DNA from: Clostridia bacterium | GTDB taxonomy: Bacteria; Bacillota; Clostridia; Christensenellales; HGM11417 | NCBI GenBank assembly: GCA_017407365.1 | Contig: JAFQWR010000141.1 | Coordinates: forward strand, 1-5,964 | Length of the DNA stretch: 5,964 nt | Direction of reading: 5' to 3' | Part shown: positions 1-5,913 of the stretch, piece by piece | How positions within the stretch are numbered: the first letter of the stretch is position 1 | Layout: each line of letters begins with the position of its first letter | Translations under genes and position numbers: made by a program | The notes under the pieces: generated by a model | What the model saw: only the letters and a program-made list of their open reading frames with translations | What the model was told of the DNA's origin: nothing | Databases searched by the model: none

Positions 1-1
1 C

Positions 2-370
2 AGAGTAACCAGCATCGTTCACGTAGAGGATAACGGCAAGCTGCTTGTTCTGCACCTGGATCCCGGCGGCAGCAGCTCCTACTACGTGCCCAACATTCCC
101 ATCACCTTCAAGGGTCAGAAGATCATTGCCGCACACGGCGCAGACACCGAGGAGATTGTATTCAAAGGCAAAACGGTAACCTTCTCCGGCTCTGAGCAAA
201 GCCCCGGCAAAACGTCTGAGGCAGCAGTTCTGTTCACCGCTGCAACCTTTGGTGCAGTGATGTCGAGCGATTACGGCTGGGCGATTCCCGTAGCGGCCGG
301 TATTCTGGGCGTTGGCCTTGCCGCAGTTATCGTGGCAAAAACGGCTGCCCGTAAAAAGAGTAGCAAATAA
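2..370 (+). CDS. C-terminal part of an unrecognised membrane-anchored protein (5' end outside window)
   Basis: The frame is open from the first bases of the window (first full codon at position 2) to a TAA at 368-370, so 122 residues of a longer protein are visible. A GTG at 86 lies inside this open frame and has no convincing ribosome binding site, so I do not take it as the start. The visible part begins with a polar, beta-rich stretch (residues about 1-65), then has a hydrophobic segment (about 74-87), a short SSDYG turn, a second hydrophobic segment (about 93-113), and a basic tail ending RKKSSK. This suggests one or two membrane helices near the C-terminus with a cytoplasmic lysine-rich end. 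I do not recognise the family; a surface-exposed anchored protein is an inference. Its stop overlaps the next ATG by one base (TAATG), which implies translational coupling to the radical SAM gene. Confidence 0.75.
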   Translation, partial: RVTSIVHVEDNGKLLVLHLDPGGSSSYYVPNIPITFKGQKIIAAHGADTEEIVFKGKTVTFSGSEQSPGKTSEAAVLFTAATFGAVMSSDYGWAIPVAAGILGVGLAAVIVAKTAARKKSSK

Positions 371-1002
371 TGACTCAGGCGACCTTACGAAAAATTTTGA
401 ATAGCGTTGAAAAGCCTGCCCGTTATACGGGTGGGGAATATAACACACCTTCCATGAAGCAGAATGCATGGAGGGTGTGTCTGTGTTTCCCCGATGTATA
501 CGAGGTTGGCATGAGCAATCTCGGTGTAAAAATATTATACCATCAGCTCAACGATCAACCGGATATCTGTTGCGAGCGTGCTTTTGCTCCCTGGCCCGAT
601 ATGTTCGAGGCGCTCAAAAGGGAGAAGGAGCCGCTTTTTTCGCTTGAAACACGTTCTCCCCTTGCCTCGTTCGATCTCATCGGCTTTTCGTTGCAATACG
701 AAATGTGCTATTCCAACGTGCTTTTAATGCTGGATAGCGCAGGCATCCCCTTCCGCAGTGAGGATAGGGGCGAGGAATATCCCATCGTAATGGCGGGCGG
801 ACCCTGCACCTTCAACATCGAGCCGGTGGCAGATTTTTTCGACCTCGTGATGATTGGCGACGGCGAGGAGCATCTGCTTCAAGTAACGAGGCTGTATGGC
901 GAATGCAAAAAAAAAGGGGCTGAAAAAGGCGGAGTTTCTGCGTCTTGCGCAGGATATCGAGGGCATCTACATACCCTCTCTTGCCGAGGTCAGCTATCAT
1001 GA
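370..1002 (+). CDS. 5' fragment of the TIGR03960 gene (B12-binding-like domain only)
   Basis: This is the 210-residue product if the sequence is read literally from ATG 370. Residues 1 to about 180 match the N-terminal domain of the family. The last 30 residues or so, after the A run, are out of frame and end at TGA 1000-1002. The fragment has none of the radical SAM cysteines, so it cannot do the family's chemistry alone. A weak AAAGAG at 355-360 precedes the ATG; the one-base overlap with the upstream stop suggests coupled initiation. Confidence 0.6.
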   Translation: MTQATLRKILNSVEKPARYTGGEYNTPSMKQNAWRVCLCFPDVYEVGMSNLGVKILYHQLNDQPDICCERAFAPWPDMFEALKREKEPLFSLETRSPLASFDLIGFSLQYEMCYSNVLLMLDSAGIPFRSEDRGEEYPIVMAGGPCTFNIEPVADFFDLVMIGDGEEHLLQVTRLYGECKKKGAEKGGVSASCAGYRGHLHTLSCRGQLS

Positions 1003-2197
1003 GGACGGCAGGCTGAAAAGCATGACAACCCCCAAGCCCATCCGCCGTGCCGTAATCAAGGATTTAGACAGCGCTTATTTCCCCACCCGTCAGCTTGTGC
1101 CCAACATCGAGGTGGTGCACAGCCGCGGCGTGGTAGAGCTTTTCAGAGGGTGCAGCAGAGGCTGCAGATTCTGTCAGGCGTGCTTCACCTACCGCCCCAT
1201 CCGCGAGCGAAGCGTAGAAAAGCTTGTGGAAATGAGCAGAAGTCTGGTGGAGCAAACGGGCTTCGAGGAGGTGAGCATGAGCTCCCTTTCCACGGGCGAC
1301 TACACCCACTTAAAGGAGCTGATCGGCGGTGTAAAATGCGTGGCAGACGAGCTGCACGTAAACTTTGCGCTTCCCTCTCTCCGTGCCGATTCCTTCGACG
1401 GCGACTTCACCGAAAATGCACGCAAAAGCTCACTCACCTTTGCCCCCGAGGCAGGCACACAGCGTATGCGTGACGTCATCAACAAAAACATCAGCGAGGA
1501 AGATATCAAAAACGCCGTAATCGAGGCGTTTGAGCGCGGCTATGCCACCGTAAAGCTGTATTTTATGATGGGGCTTCCCACCGAAACGGAGGAGGACATC
1601 AAGGCGATTGCAGACCTCGCGCACGAGGTGAAGCGGTTGTTTTACGAGCATCGCAACACGGGCAAGCTGCTTTCCATCTCCGTCAGCTGCAACGTGTTCA
1701 TTCCCAAGCCCTTCACTCCCTTCCAGTGGGAGGCGTTTGAGGGAAAGGAAAGCATTATGAAAAAGCAGGCAATCCTCCGTGACAGCCTGCGCGGCAAAAC
1801 CTTCCGCTTCTCGTACAGCGACTACGCCACCGCCGAAATGGAGGCGATTCTCGCACGTGGCGACAGAAGGCTTGCCTCTGTCATCGAGGCGGCATACCGC
1901 AAGGGCGCACGCTTCGACAGCTGGACAGAGCAGTTCAAGCCGCAATACTACGAGGAGGCGTTTACAGAATGCGGCGTGGATAAATCGCTGTATCTGAAGG
2001 CGCGCGGGGTAGACGAGCTTCTGCCCTGGCAGTTTTTTGACAGCGGAGTTTCCACCGCATATTTCCAACGGGAAAGAGAAAGGGCGTATGCCGGCGTCAC
2101 CACGGGTGATTGCCGCAAGAGCTGTGCCGCCTGCGGTGCGGGTAAGGAGGGCAAATGCCAGGCGCTCAATGCGCAGAAGGGGGGCAAGCCGTGTTAG
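896..2197 (+). CDS. 3' fragment of the TIGR03960 gene (radical SAM core and C-terminal cysteine cluster)
   Basis: This 433-residue open frame holds the radical SAM cysteines (fragment residues 86, 90 and 93), the motif SLRADSF, the later core motifs TFAPEAGT and KLYFMMGLPTE, and the family's C-terminal cysteines. An ATG at 896 has GAGG at 888-891 four bases upstream, so internal initiation is conceivable. However, the real homology begins only at about residue 5, after the A run, so this ATG is probably fortuitous. The frame ends at TAG 2195-2197, seven bases into the overlap with the next gene. Confidence 0.6.
   Translation: MANAKKKGLKKAEFLRLAQDIEGIYIPSLAEVSYHEDGRLKSMTTPKPIRRAVIKDLDSAYFPTRQLVPNIEVVHSRGVVELFRGCSRGCRFCQACFTYRPIRERSVEKLVEMSRSLVEQTGFEEVSMSSLSTGDYTHLKELIGGVKCVADELHVNFALPSLRADSFDGDFTENARKSSLTFAPEAGTQRMRDVINKNISEEDIKNAVIEAFERGYATVKLYFMMGLPTETEEDIKAIADLAHEVKRLFYEHRNTGKLLSISVSCNVFIPKPFTPFQWEAFEGKESIMKKQAILRDSLRGKTFRFSYSDYATAEMEAILARGDRRLASVIEAAYRKGARFDSWTEQFKPQYYEEAFTECGVDKSLYLKARGVDELLPWQFFDSGVSTAYFQRERERAYAGVTTGDCRKSCAACGAGKEGKCQALNAQKGGKPC
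907..915 (+). other. A9 homopolymer at the frameshift point
   Basis: Nine consecutive A are followed by four G. The upstream reading frame is lost here and continues in the +1 frame, so an A8 (or A11) message would restore the full-length protein. A -1 ribosomal slip would not help: that frame hits TGA at 921-923. A9 runs are long enough for RNA polymerase slippage, as known for Thermus dnaX, and are also classic sites of sequencing or replication indels. Confidence 0.8.
2175..2184 (+). promoter_or_regulatory. Ribosome binding site selecting GTG 2191
   Basis: AGAAGGGGGG lies six bases before GTG 2191, inside the last codons of the radical SAM gene. It supports the GTG start rather than the upstream in-frame ATG at 2155, which would add 12 residues not expected at the N-terminus of this family. 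Confidence 0.65.
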
Positions 2198-2436
2198 TGG
2201 TAAAATACACCAAGCGTGGTGCGGCAGCCTATCTTGGGCATTTAGACGTTCTCAACTACTTTCAGCGTGTGTTCCGCAGAGGGGGCATTCCCGTGGAGTT
2301 TTCGGGCGGCTTCCATCCGCATATGCTCATCTATTTTTCCGCGCCCCTTGGCGTGGGCATTTCCTCCGAAAGCGAATACTGCGCGGTAGCCACCTCGCTC
2401 TCGCCCGAGGAGTTTTTAACCCGCTTCAACGCGTAA
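2191..2436 (+). CDS. 5' fragment of the DUF2344 gene (81 residues)
   Basis: Read literally from GTG 2191, the frame ends at TAA 2434-2436 straight after FLTRFNA. The fragment keeps the conserved N-terminal HLD, GGFHPH and PLGVGISSE segments but loses more than half of the protein. Confidence 0.55.
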   Translation: MLVVKYTKRGAAAYLGHLDVLNYFQRVFRRGGIPVEFSGGFHPHMLIYFSAPLGVGISSESEYCAVATSLSPEEFLTRFNA

Positions 2437-2837
2437 CCACGCCCGACATCGTGGCGGTAGCGGCATATCATACCGATAAAAACCCCAATCTTGCCGCCAT
2501 CATAGCGGCGGGGGAATATCGCATTGCCTTTGAGGGCGAGGGAGATCTTGCCGGAATCTGCACGGAGCTTTCCGAGGCAGAGTCGCTTGAAATCCACTAC
2601 GTGCAAAAGGGTAAGGCACAGAGCAAAGACTACAAGGCAGAGCTATTGTCGCTAAGGGCAGAGGGAGATAGCATCGTGGCGCTTCTGCGTCACGGGCAGA
2701 TCAACCTGCGTGCAGACAGGCTTTCAGGCTATATCGAGGAAAAATATCATCTCAGCACGGCATCGATTCTTCGCATTGGTCAGTACACACAAACGGAACA
2801 GGGCTTAATCCCCTTAGAAAAGATGTTCGAGGCATAA
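2433..2837 (+). CDS. 3' fragment of the DUF2344 gene
   Basis: From GTA 2433 the frame reads VTTPDIVAVAAYH and on to EKMFEA, and supplies the missing C-terminal half. It has no good start of its own; GTG 2451 is the first candidate and has no evident ribosome binding site. The same frame is open further upstream (to 2037), but that part is only a shadow of the radical SAM gene and of the 5' fragment. Confidence 0.5.
   Translation, partial: VTTPDIVAVAAYHTDKNPNLAAIIAAGEYRIAFEGEGDLAGICTELSEAESLEIHYVQKGKAQSKDYKAELLSLRAEGDSIVALLRHGQINLRADRLSGYIEEKYHLSTASILRIGQYTQTEQGLIPLEKMFEA
2829..2832 (+). promoter_or_regulatory. Ribosome binding site of the RNase G gene
   Basis: GAGG sits six bases before ATG 2839, within the last codons of the DUF2344 gene. 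RNase G could therefore still be initiated on its own even if upstream translation stops early at 2436. Confidence 0.5.
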
Positions 2838-2838
2838 T

Positions 2839-4335
2839 ATGGCAAAGGATATTTTCATCAGCTCCGTAAACTCCCGCAAGCGTGTTGCGCTGACGGATGG
2901 GGGCAAGCTGATCGAGCTGCACGTAGAGCGCGATCAGAGCAAAAAGGTCGTGGGCAATATCTACCGCGGCAGAGTGGTCAACGTGCTTGAAGGTATGCAG
3001 GCGGCGTTTATCAACCTCGGCTTGGAGCGCAACGCCTATCTGTTTGTCGGCGACCTTGCCGAAACGGAGGAAATCCGTCAGAAGGGTCTTGGCGAAAAGG
3101 AGCTTTCCATCTCGGTGGGCGACGACGTTATGGTGCAGGTGGTAAAGGATCAGATTGGCACCAAGGGCGCACGTGTAACCACACGCCCCACCCTTTCGGG
3201 CAGGCTTCTTGTAATGATGCCCTGCGTAAACTATGTGGGGCTGAGCCGAAAAATCACGCACGAGCCCACACGCAAGCGTCTGTATCAGTGGGTAACGGAG
3301 GATAAGCCCCAAAGCGGCGGCTTTGTAATCCGCACGGCGGCAACCACGGCAACGAGGGAGGAAATCCGCGAGGAAATCCGCTACCTTACCGCCACCTACG
3401 AAAGCATTCTTGCCCGCTACGAAAACGCATCGGTAACCGAGGCGGTGTTTGAGGAGGGCGACCTCATCTACCGCTCCCTGCGTGACCTCATCACGCCCGA
3501 CGTTCAGCACATCTACGTCAACGACCGCCGCACCTTCTACGACGTCACGAGCGTCATCAGCACCACCTTTCCGCACTTAAAGGAAAAGGTGCTGTGGTAC
3601 GACGGCGCAGACGAGCTGTTTGAGCATTTCAGGCTCACCGAGCAAATCGACGCCCTGCTCGAGCGCAAGGTGCCCTTGGGAAACGGCGCATACCTTGTCA
3701 TCGACCGCACCGAGGCGCTCACCATCATCGACGTAAACACGGGCAAATACGTGGGCGCAAGCAGCCTGGAGGAAACGGTTTTTCAGACCAACCTGCTTGC
3801 CGCGGCAGAAATCGCCCGTCAGCTCCGCCTCAGAAACATCGGTGGCATCATCATCTGCGACTTTATCGATATGGTCACGGATGAGCATAAAAAAGAGGTG
3901 CTTTCCGTGCTGAGCAAGGAGCTTGCAAAGGATAGAATCCGTTCTACCCTGCTGGGTATGACAGACCTTTGTCTGGTAGAAATCACCCGCAAAAAAACGC
4001 ATAACGAAATTTCAACCACCATGCTTCAGCCCTGCCCCTATTGCGGCGGCGACGGCGAAATCCACTCCAACGATTACGTCTGCTTCCGTCTGCGCGGCAA
4101 GCTGTTTTCCGCACTTGCCACAGAGGGTGCTACGGGCGCGCTGGTGAAAATAAACCCTGCCGTAATGGAATACGTGCTGCGCTTTTCGTACTTCACCGAG
4201 GATATCGAGGAGTATTGGGAGAATAAGCGCATCTACCTTCTTGCAGAGGAGGGCAGGCACCCCGAGGCATTCGAGGTAACGCCGCTATACGGCAAGGTGC
4301 TGGACCTGCCGCAGGGTGCAAAAATGCTCTACTGA
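2839..4335 (+). CDS. rng: Ribonuclease E/G family endoribonuclease (RNase G-like)
   Basis: This 498-residue protein is a single-strand-specific endoribonuclease of mRNA turnover and rRNA processing, close in length to E. coli RNase G (489 residues) and lacking the long C-terminal scaffold of RNase E. An S1-type RNA-binding domain spans about residues 39-115 (GNIYRGRVVNV through KGARVTT). The 5'-monophosphate sensor region is visible around SRKI (136-139) and RT at 165-166. The catalytic DNase I-like subdomain has D298 in IDVNTGK and D341 in CDFIDM, matching the magnesium-binding pair of RNase E (D303 and D346). CPYC at 399-402 is the zinc-link motif that holds dimers together. All key residues are present and the frame is clean. 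It starts one base after the DUF2344 stop and is followed after one base by the next gene, so it sits inside the operon. A perfect 12-base duplication at 3358-3381 encodes REEIREEIR in a likely helical stretch. Confidence 0.96.
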   Translation: MAKDIFISSVNSRKRVALTDGGKLIELHVERDQSKKVVGNIYRGRVVNVLEGMQAAFINLGLERNAYLFVGDLAETEEIRQKGLGEKELSISVGDDVMVQVVKDQIGTKGARVTTRPTLSGRLLVMMPCVNYVGLSRKITHEPTRKRLYQWVTEDKPQSGGFVIRTAATTATREEIREEIRYLTATYESILARYENASVTEAVFEEGDLIYRSLRDLITPDVQHIYVNDRRTFYDVTSVISTTFPHLKEKVLWYDGADELFEHFRLTEQIDALLERKVPLGNGAYLVIDRTEALTIIDVNTGKYVGASSLEETVFQTNLLAAAEIARQLRLRNIGGIIICDFIDMVTDEHKKEVLSVLSKELAKDRIRSTLLGMTDLCLVEITRKKTHNEISTTMLQPCPYCGGDGEIHSNDYVCFRLRGKLFSALATEGATGALVKINPAVMEYVLRFSYFTEDIEEYWENKRIYLLAEEGRHPEAFEVTPLYGKVLDLPQGAKMLY

Positions 4336-4336
4336 T

Positions 4337-4840
4337 ATGAAGCTTGCAAAAAAAATCGCACGGCTCGGGCTGTTGCTTGCGCTGTCGCTCATTCTGTTTC
4401 TGGTGGAAAACCTGTTTCCGCCGCTGTTTCCGTTTGCACCCTTTATCCGCCTTGGGCTTGGCAATGCCATCATCACCCTTGTGCTGGTAAAATACGGCTT
4501 CCGTGAGGGAGGTCTGGTGCTTTTAGCAAAATGTCTGGTATCCGCTCTCTTTCAGGGTGTGTTTTCGCTGTGCTTCTCGCTCACGGGCGGCATTGCCTCG
4601 CTTGCGGTAAGTGCGCTGCTGTTTCATTCGCTCTATCCAAGGCTTTCGCTCACGGGCATCTGCGGCGTGGCGGCGGCGGTGCATAACGCCGTACAGCTGG
4701 TTGTATACGCCCTTTTGGGCGGCTCTGCCGTGCTGTGGTACATCCCTGTATCCGTTTGCATCAGCCTGCCCGTAGGGGCGTTGTGCGGCCTGTGCGTAGC
4801 CCTTTTGCTCCGTGCTCTGCCCGATCGTCTTTGGCAGTAG
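4337..4840 (+). CDS. Gx transporter family / heptaprenyl diphosphate synthase component I-like membrane protein (COG4769, PF07456)
   Basis: This 167-residue protein is strongly hydrophobic, with about five or six membrane segments (roughly residues 9-25, 41-53, 58-80, 83-98, 106-126 and 131-160). Family landmarks are FAPFIRLGLGNAIITLVLV (33-51) and the VAAAVHNAVQL segment, with His116, Asn117 and Gln120. The family was named after a subunit of heptaprenyl diphosphate synthase, but many members resemble small substrate-binding membrane components of transporters; the substrate is not established. I chose ATG 4337, one base after the RNase G stop (TGATATG), rather than the upstream in-frame GTG at 4316: the latter would overlap RNase G and put a charged, cysteine-containing extension before a good MKLAKKIARL membrane start. 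No strong ribosome binding site is seen, so coupled translation is likely. No second synthase subunit or ECF ATPase is encoded nearby. Confidence 0.85.
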   Translation: MKLAKKIARLGLLLALSLILFLVENLFPPLFPFAPFIRLGLGNAIITLVLVKYGFREGGLVLLAKCLVSALFQGVFSLCFSLTGGIASLAVSALLFHSLYPRLSLTGICGVAAAVHNAVQLVVYALLGGSAVLWYIPVSVCISLPVGALCGLCVALLLRALPDRLWQ

Positions 4841-4926
4841 AGGGAGCCGCAGGGGTGCGTATGCGCTCCCCTTGCCGATGTGCCGCCATACGAAGGCAAA
4901 AGCCCATCGGATCAATCCGTAAAAAC

Positions 4927-4964
4927 CGCCGTAATGCAAATAAAAGCCTTGCGGCGCTTTTGTT
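4927..4964 (+). terminator. Possible terminator or hairpin between the COG4769 gene and surE
   Basis: Two alternative stems overlap here. One pairs 4939-4947 with 4956-4964 (nine pairs, one of them G-T, eight-base loop, A-rich left arm and T-rich right arm). The other pairs CGCC (4927-4930) plus GCAA (4936-4939) with TTGCGGCG (4949-4956), leaving a five-base bulge, and is followed by CTTTTGTTAT. The T tract is short and the element ends only three bases before the surE ribosome binding site. It could be a weak intrinsic terminator or an mRNA structure affecting surE translation. Confidence 0.35.
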
Positions 4965-4966
4965 AT

Positions 4967-4972
4967 CAGGAG
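4967..4972 (+). promoter_or_regulatory. Ribosome binding site of surE
   Basis: CAGGAG lies four bases before ATG 4977. It is the clearest ribosome binding site in the second half of the window and fixes the surE start. I could not find a convincing -35/-10 promoter pair in the 136-base gap upstream. Confidence 0.65.
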
Positions 4973-4976
4973 TATT

Positions 4977-5717
4977 ATGAAGATTTTTCTCACCAACGAC
5001 GACGGCATCCATGCCGTGGGTATCCGTGCGCTCATCGATGCGCTTTCGCCCCATCACGAGGTGCTTGTCATCGCCCCGGACGGCGAAAGAAGCGGCGCAA
5101 GCCATTCTCTTTCCATCCGCAAGCCGCTGATTCTGCAAGCGCATCGGGAGCTTCCCTGCGAGGCGTACAGCCTTTCGGGCACTCCTGCCGACTGCACCAA
5201 ATTCCTCATTCTGCACCGCACCGATTTTCAGCTCGACCTCATCATTTCGGGCATCAACGCAGGGGAAAATATTGGCAGGGACGTAATGTATTCGGGCACG
5301 GTCAACGCCGCTATGGAGGGTGCGCAATACCGCCGCAGGGCGATTGCTCTGTCGGTAGCAAAAACGGGCAGAGAAAGCTATACCGAAATTGCTGCCTTTG
5401 TGTCAGAAAGCCTGCCCAAAATTCTTTCGTGGGATTTTTCCCGCGGCATCTACAACCTCAATTTTCCCTCTGCGCCAAGGGCAGAGTGGCGTGGGCTACG
5501 TGCCGCACGGCTTGCCTTGCAGACCTTTGAGGATAGCTACGTGCCGCAGGGAGAGGGCGTGTATATGCTGGACGGCCCCTCTTTGGGCAAAAACCACGGT
5601 CAGTCAGAGGATACCGACATCCATCTGGTAAACGAGGACTACGTCACCGTAACCCCCTTAATCTGCGACCGCACCGACCGCGCCGCTCTTGGCTGTATCG
5701 GTGAGGAAGAATGGTAA
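4977..5717 (+). CDS. surE: 5'/3'-nucleotidase SurE (survival protein)
   Basis: This 246-residue protein matches SurE in length and motif order. SurE is a cytoplasmic, divalent-metal-dependent phosphatase that removes phosphate from nucleoside 5'- and 3'-monophosphates, and in some species from short polyphosphate; it is linked to stationary-phase survival and nucleotide salvage. The N-terminal TNDDG (residues 6-10) supplies Asp8 and Asp9; ERSGASHS (37-44) supplies Ser39; SGINAG (91-96) supplies Asn94. These are the four known metal ligands of the family. SGTP (67-70) and YSGTVNAAMEG (105-115) complete the active-site region. The C-terminal part has the usual TDIHLVNEDYVTVTPL ending. The start is fixed by CAGGAG upstream and the reading frame is intact. 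It is separated from the preceding operon by 136 bases containing hairpins and is followed at once by a palindrome and a tandem repeat. An operon with downstream genes cannot be judged from this window. Confidence 0.97.
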   Translation: MKIFLTNDDGIHAVGIRALIDALSPHHEVLVIAPDGERSGASHSLSIRKPLILQAHRELPCEAYSLSGTPADCTKFLILHRTDFQLDLIISGINAGENIGRDVMYSGTVNAAMEGAQYRRRAIALSVAKTGRESYTEIAAFVSESLPKILSWDFSRGIYNLNFPSAPRAEWRGLRAARLALQTFEDSYVPQGEGVYMLDGPSLGKNHGQSEDTDIHLVNEDYVTVTPLICDRTDRAALGCIGEEEW

Positions 5718-5727
5718 ACCGTTTACC
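5713..5727. repeat. Perfect 7+1+7 palindrome overlapping the surE stop codon
   Basis: GGTAAACCGTTTACC is a perfect inverted repeat around a central C and contains the surE TAA (5715-5717). It could be a small mRNA hairpin or a symmetric protein-binding site. No T run follows, so a standard intrinsic terminator is not supported. Confidence 0.5.
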
Positions 5728-5739
5728 TTCCTGCACTTG

Positions 5740-5826
5740 GCACGCCATCGGGCGGTCACTTGCAGCTACTTGGCACGCCTTGTAAGCAGGGCGTTGTAAC
5801 TAAGTCTGCCCACTTGCAGGAACGAA
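5740..5826. repeat. 87-base repeat, copy 1
   Basis: Begins GCACGCCATCGGG and ends CAGGAACGAA. A second GCACGCC lies 33 bases into the unit (5773). A small stem AAGT/ACTT (5802-5805 with 5812-5815) has the loop CTGCCC. The flank before this copy differs from the flank before copies 2 and 3, so the array's left edge is at or just before 5740. Confidence 0.9.
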
Positions 5827-5913
5827 GCACGCCATCGGGTAGTCACTTGTATGCACTTGGCACGCCTTGAAAGCAGGGCGAAATAACCAAGTCTGCCCAC
5901 TTGCAGGAACGAA
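5827..5913. repeat. 87-base repeat, copy 2
   Basis: Same length as copy 1, without gaps, with 11 substitutions. The inner GCACGCC is again at +33 (5860). The small stem is one full pair longer (CAAGT 5888-5892 with ACTTG 5899-5903) because a T in copy 1 is a C here. Confidence 0.9.

Larger units (their letters stand above)
370..2197 (+). pseudogene. TIGR03960-family B12-binding-like/radical SAM protein, interrupted by a frameshift at an A9 run
   Basis: Removing one base from the A run at 907-915 joins two frames into a single 608-residue protein, about the usual length of this family. The N-terminal half has the Rossmann-like, cobalamin-binding-type fold of YgiQ-like proteins, with landmarks DVYEVGMSNLGV, GFSLQYEMCYSN, MAGGPC and IGDGEE. 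The radical SAM core carries CX3CX2C at joined residues 261, 265 and 268 (codons 1151, 1163 and 1172), which would bind the [4Fe-4S] cluster that cleaves S-adenosylmethionine. The C-terminus has the family's further cysteine cluster (CRKSCAACG and following cysteines). The family's substrate is not established; it is usually encoded with TIGR03936/DUF2344 and RNase G, as here. Joining the frames reads ECKKKGLKKAEFLR, which is smooth across the lesion, and no other damage is visible. The cause could be sequencing error, a recent mutation, or slippage at the A run that restores the frame. Confidence 0.85.
2191..2837 (+). pseudogene. TIGR03936/DUF2344 radical SAM-linked protein, interrupted by a -1 frameshift
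   Basis: Inserting one base near 2431-2436 gives a continuous protein of about 215 residues, the usual size of this family. The start is GTG 2191, giving the family-like N-terminus LVVKYTKRGAAAYLGHLD. It is followed by the hallmarks FQRVFRRGGIPVEFSGGFHPH and PLGVGISSESEY (residues about 20-70 overall). The C-terminal half, from VTTPDIV onward, lies in another frame and ends at TAA 2835-2837. Joining at FNA/VTTPD fits the family's usual leucine/phenylalanine-asparagine pattern better than joining at the T5 run at 2413-2417. The molecular function of the family is unknown; it normally accompanies, or is fused to, the TIGR03960 protein. The start overlaps the radical SAM stop by seven bases, and RNase G follows one base after the stop. 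There is no homopolymer or classical slippery heptamer at the break, so programmed frameshifting is unlikely; mutation or sequence error is more likely. Confidence 0.8.

Noticed and set aside
907..920. -1 ribosomal frameshift signal of the AAAAAAG type
   Set aside because: A -1 shift here enters a frame that stops at 921-923; restoring the protein needs a net +1 or -2 shift.
1430..2068. 212-codon minus-strand open frame opposite the radical SAM gene
   Set aside because: Shadow of the conserved + strand gene; no ribosome binding site or recognisable motif.
2752..3576. 274-codon open frame on the minus strand opposite RNase G
   Set aside because: It lies wholly within conserved coding sequence with active-site motifs on the + strand for most of its length; its predicted protein resembles no family and is explained by G/C-rich third positions.
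4316..4336. GTG 4316 as start of the COG4769 gene
   Set aside because: It would overlap the RNase G end and add seven polar residues before the MKLAKKIARL membrane start; ATG 4337 with the TGATATG junction fits better.
4880..5530. 216-codon + strand frame crossing into surE
   Set aside because: Most of it overlaps surE in another frame. The predicted protein is rich in Arg, His and Cys, typical of out-of-frame reading, and surE has clear motifs and a ribosome binding site.
5718..5870. Possible read-through extension of surE into the repeats
   Set aside because: The frame is open for about 50 codons after the surE TAA, but SurE already has its full family length and the changes between repeat copies do not keep a reading frame (TGA at 5868-5870).
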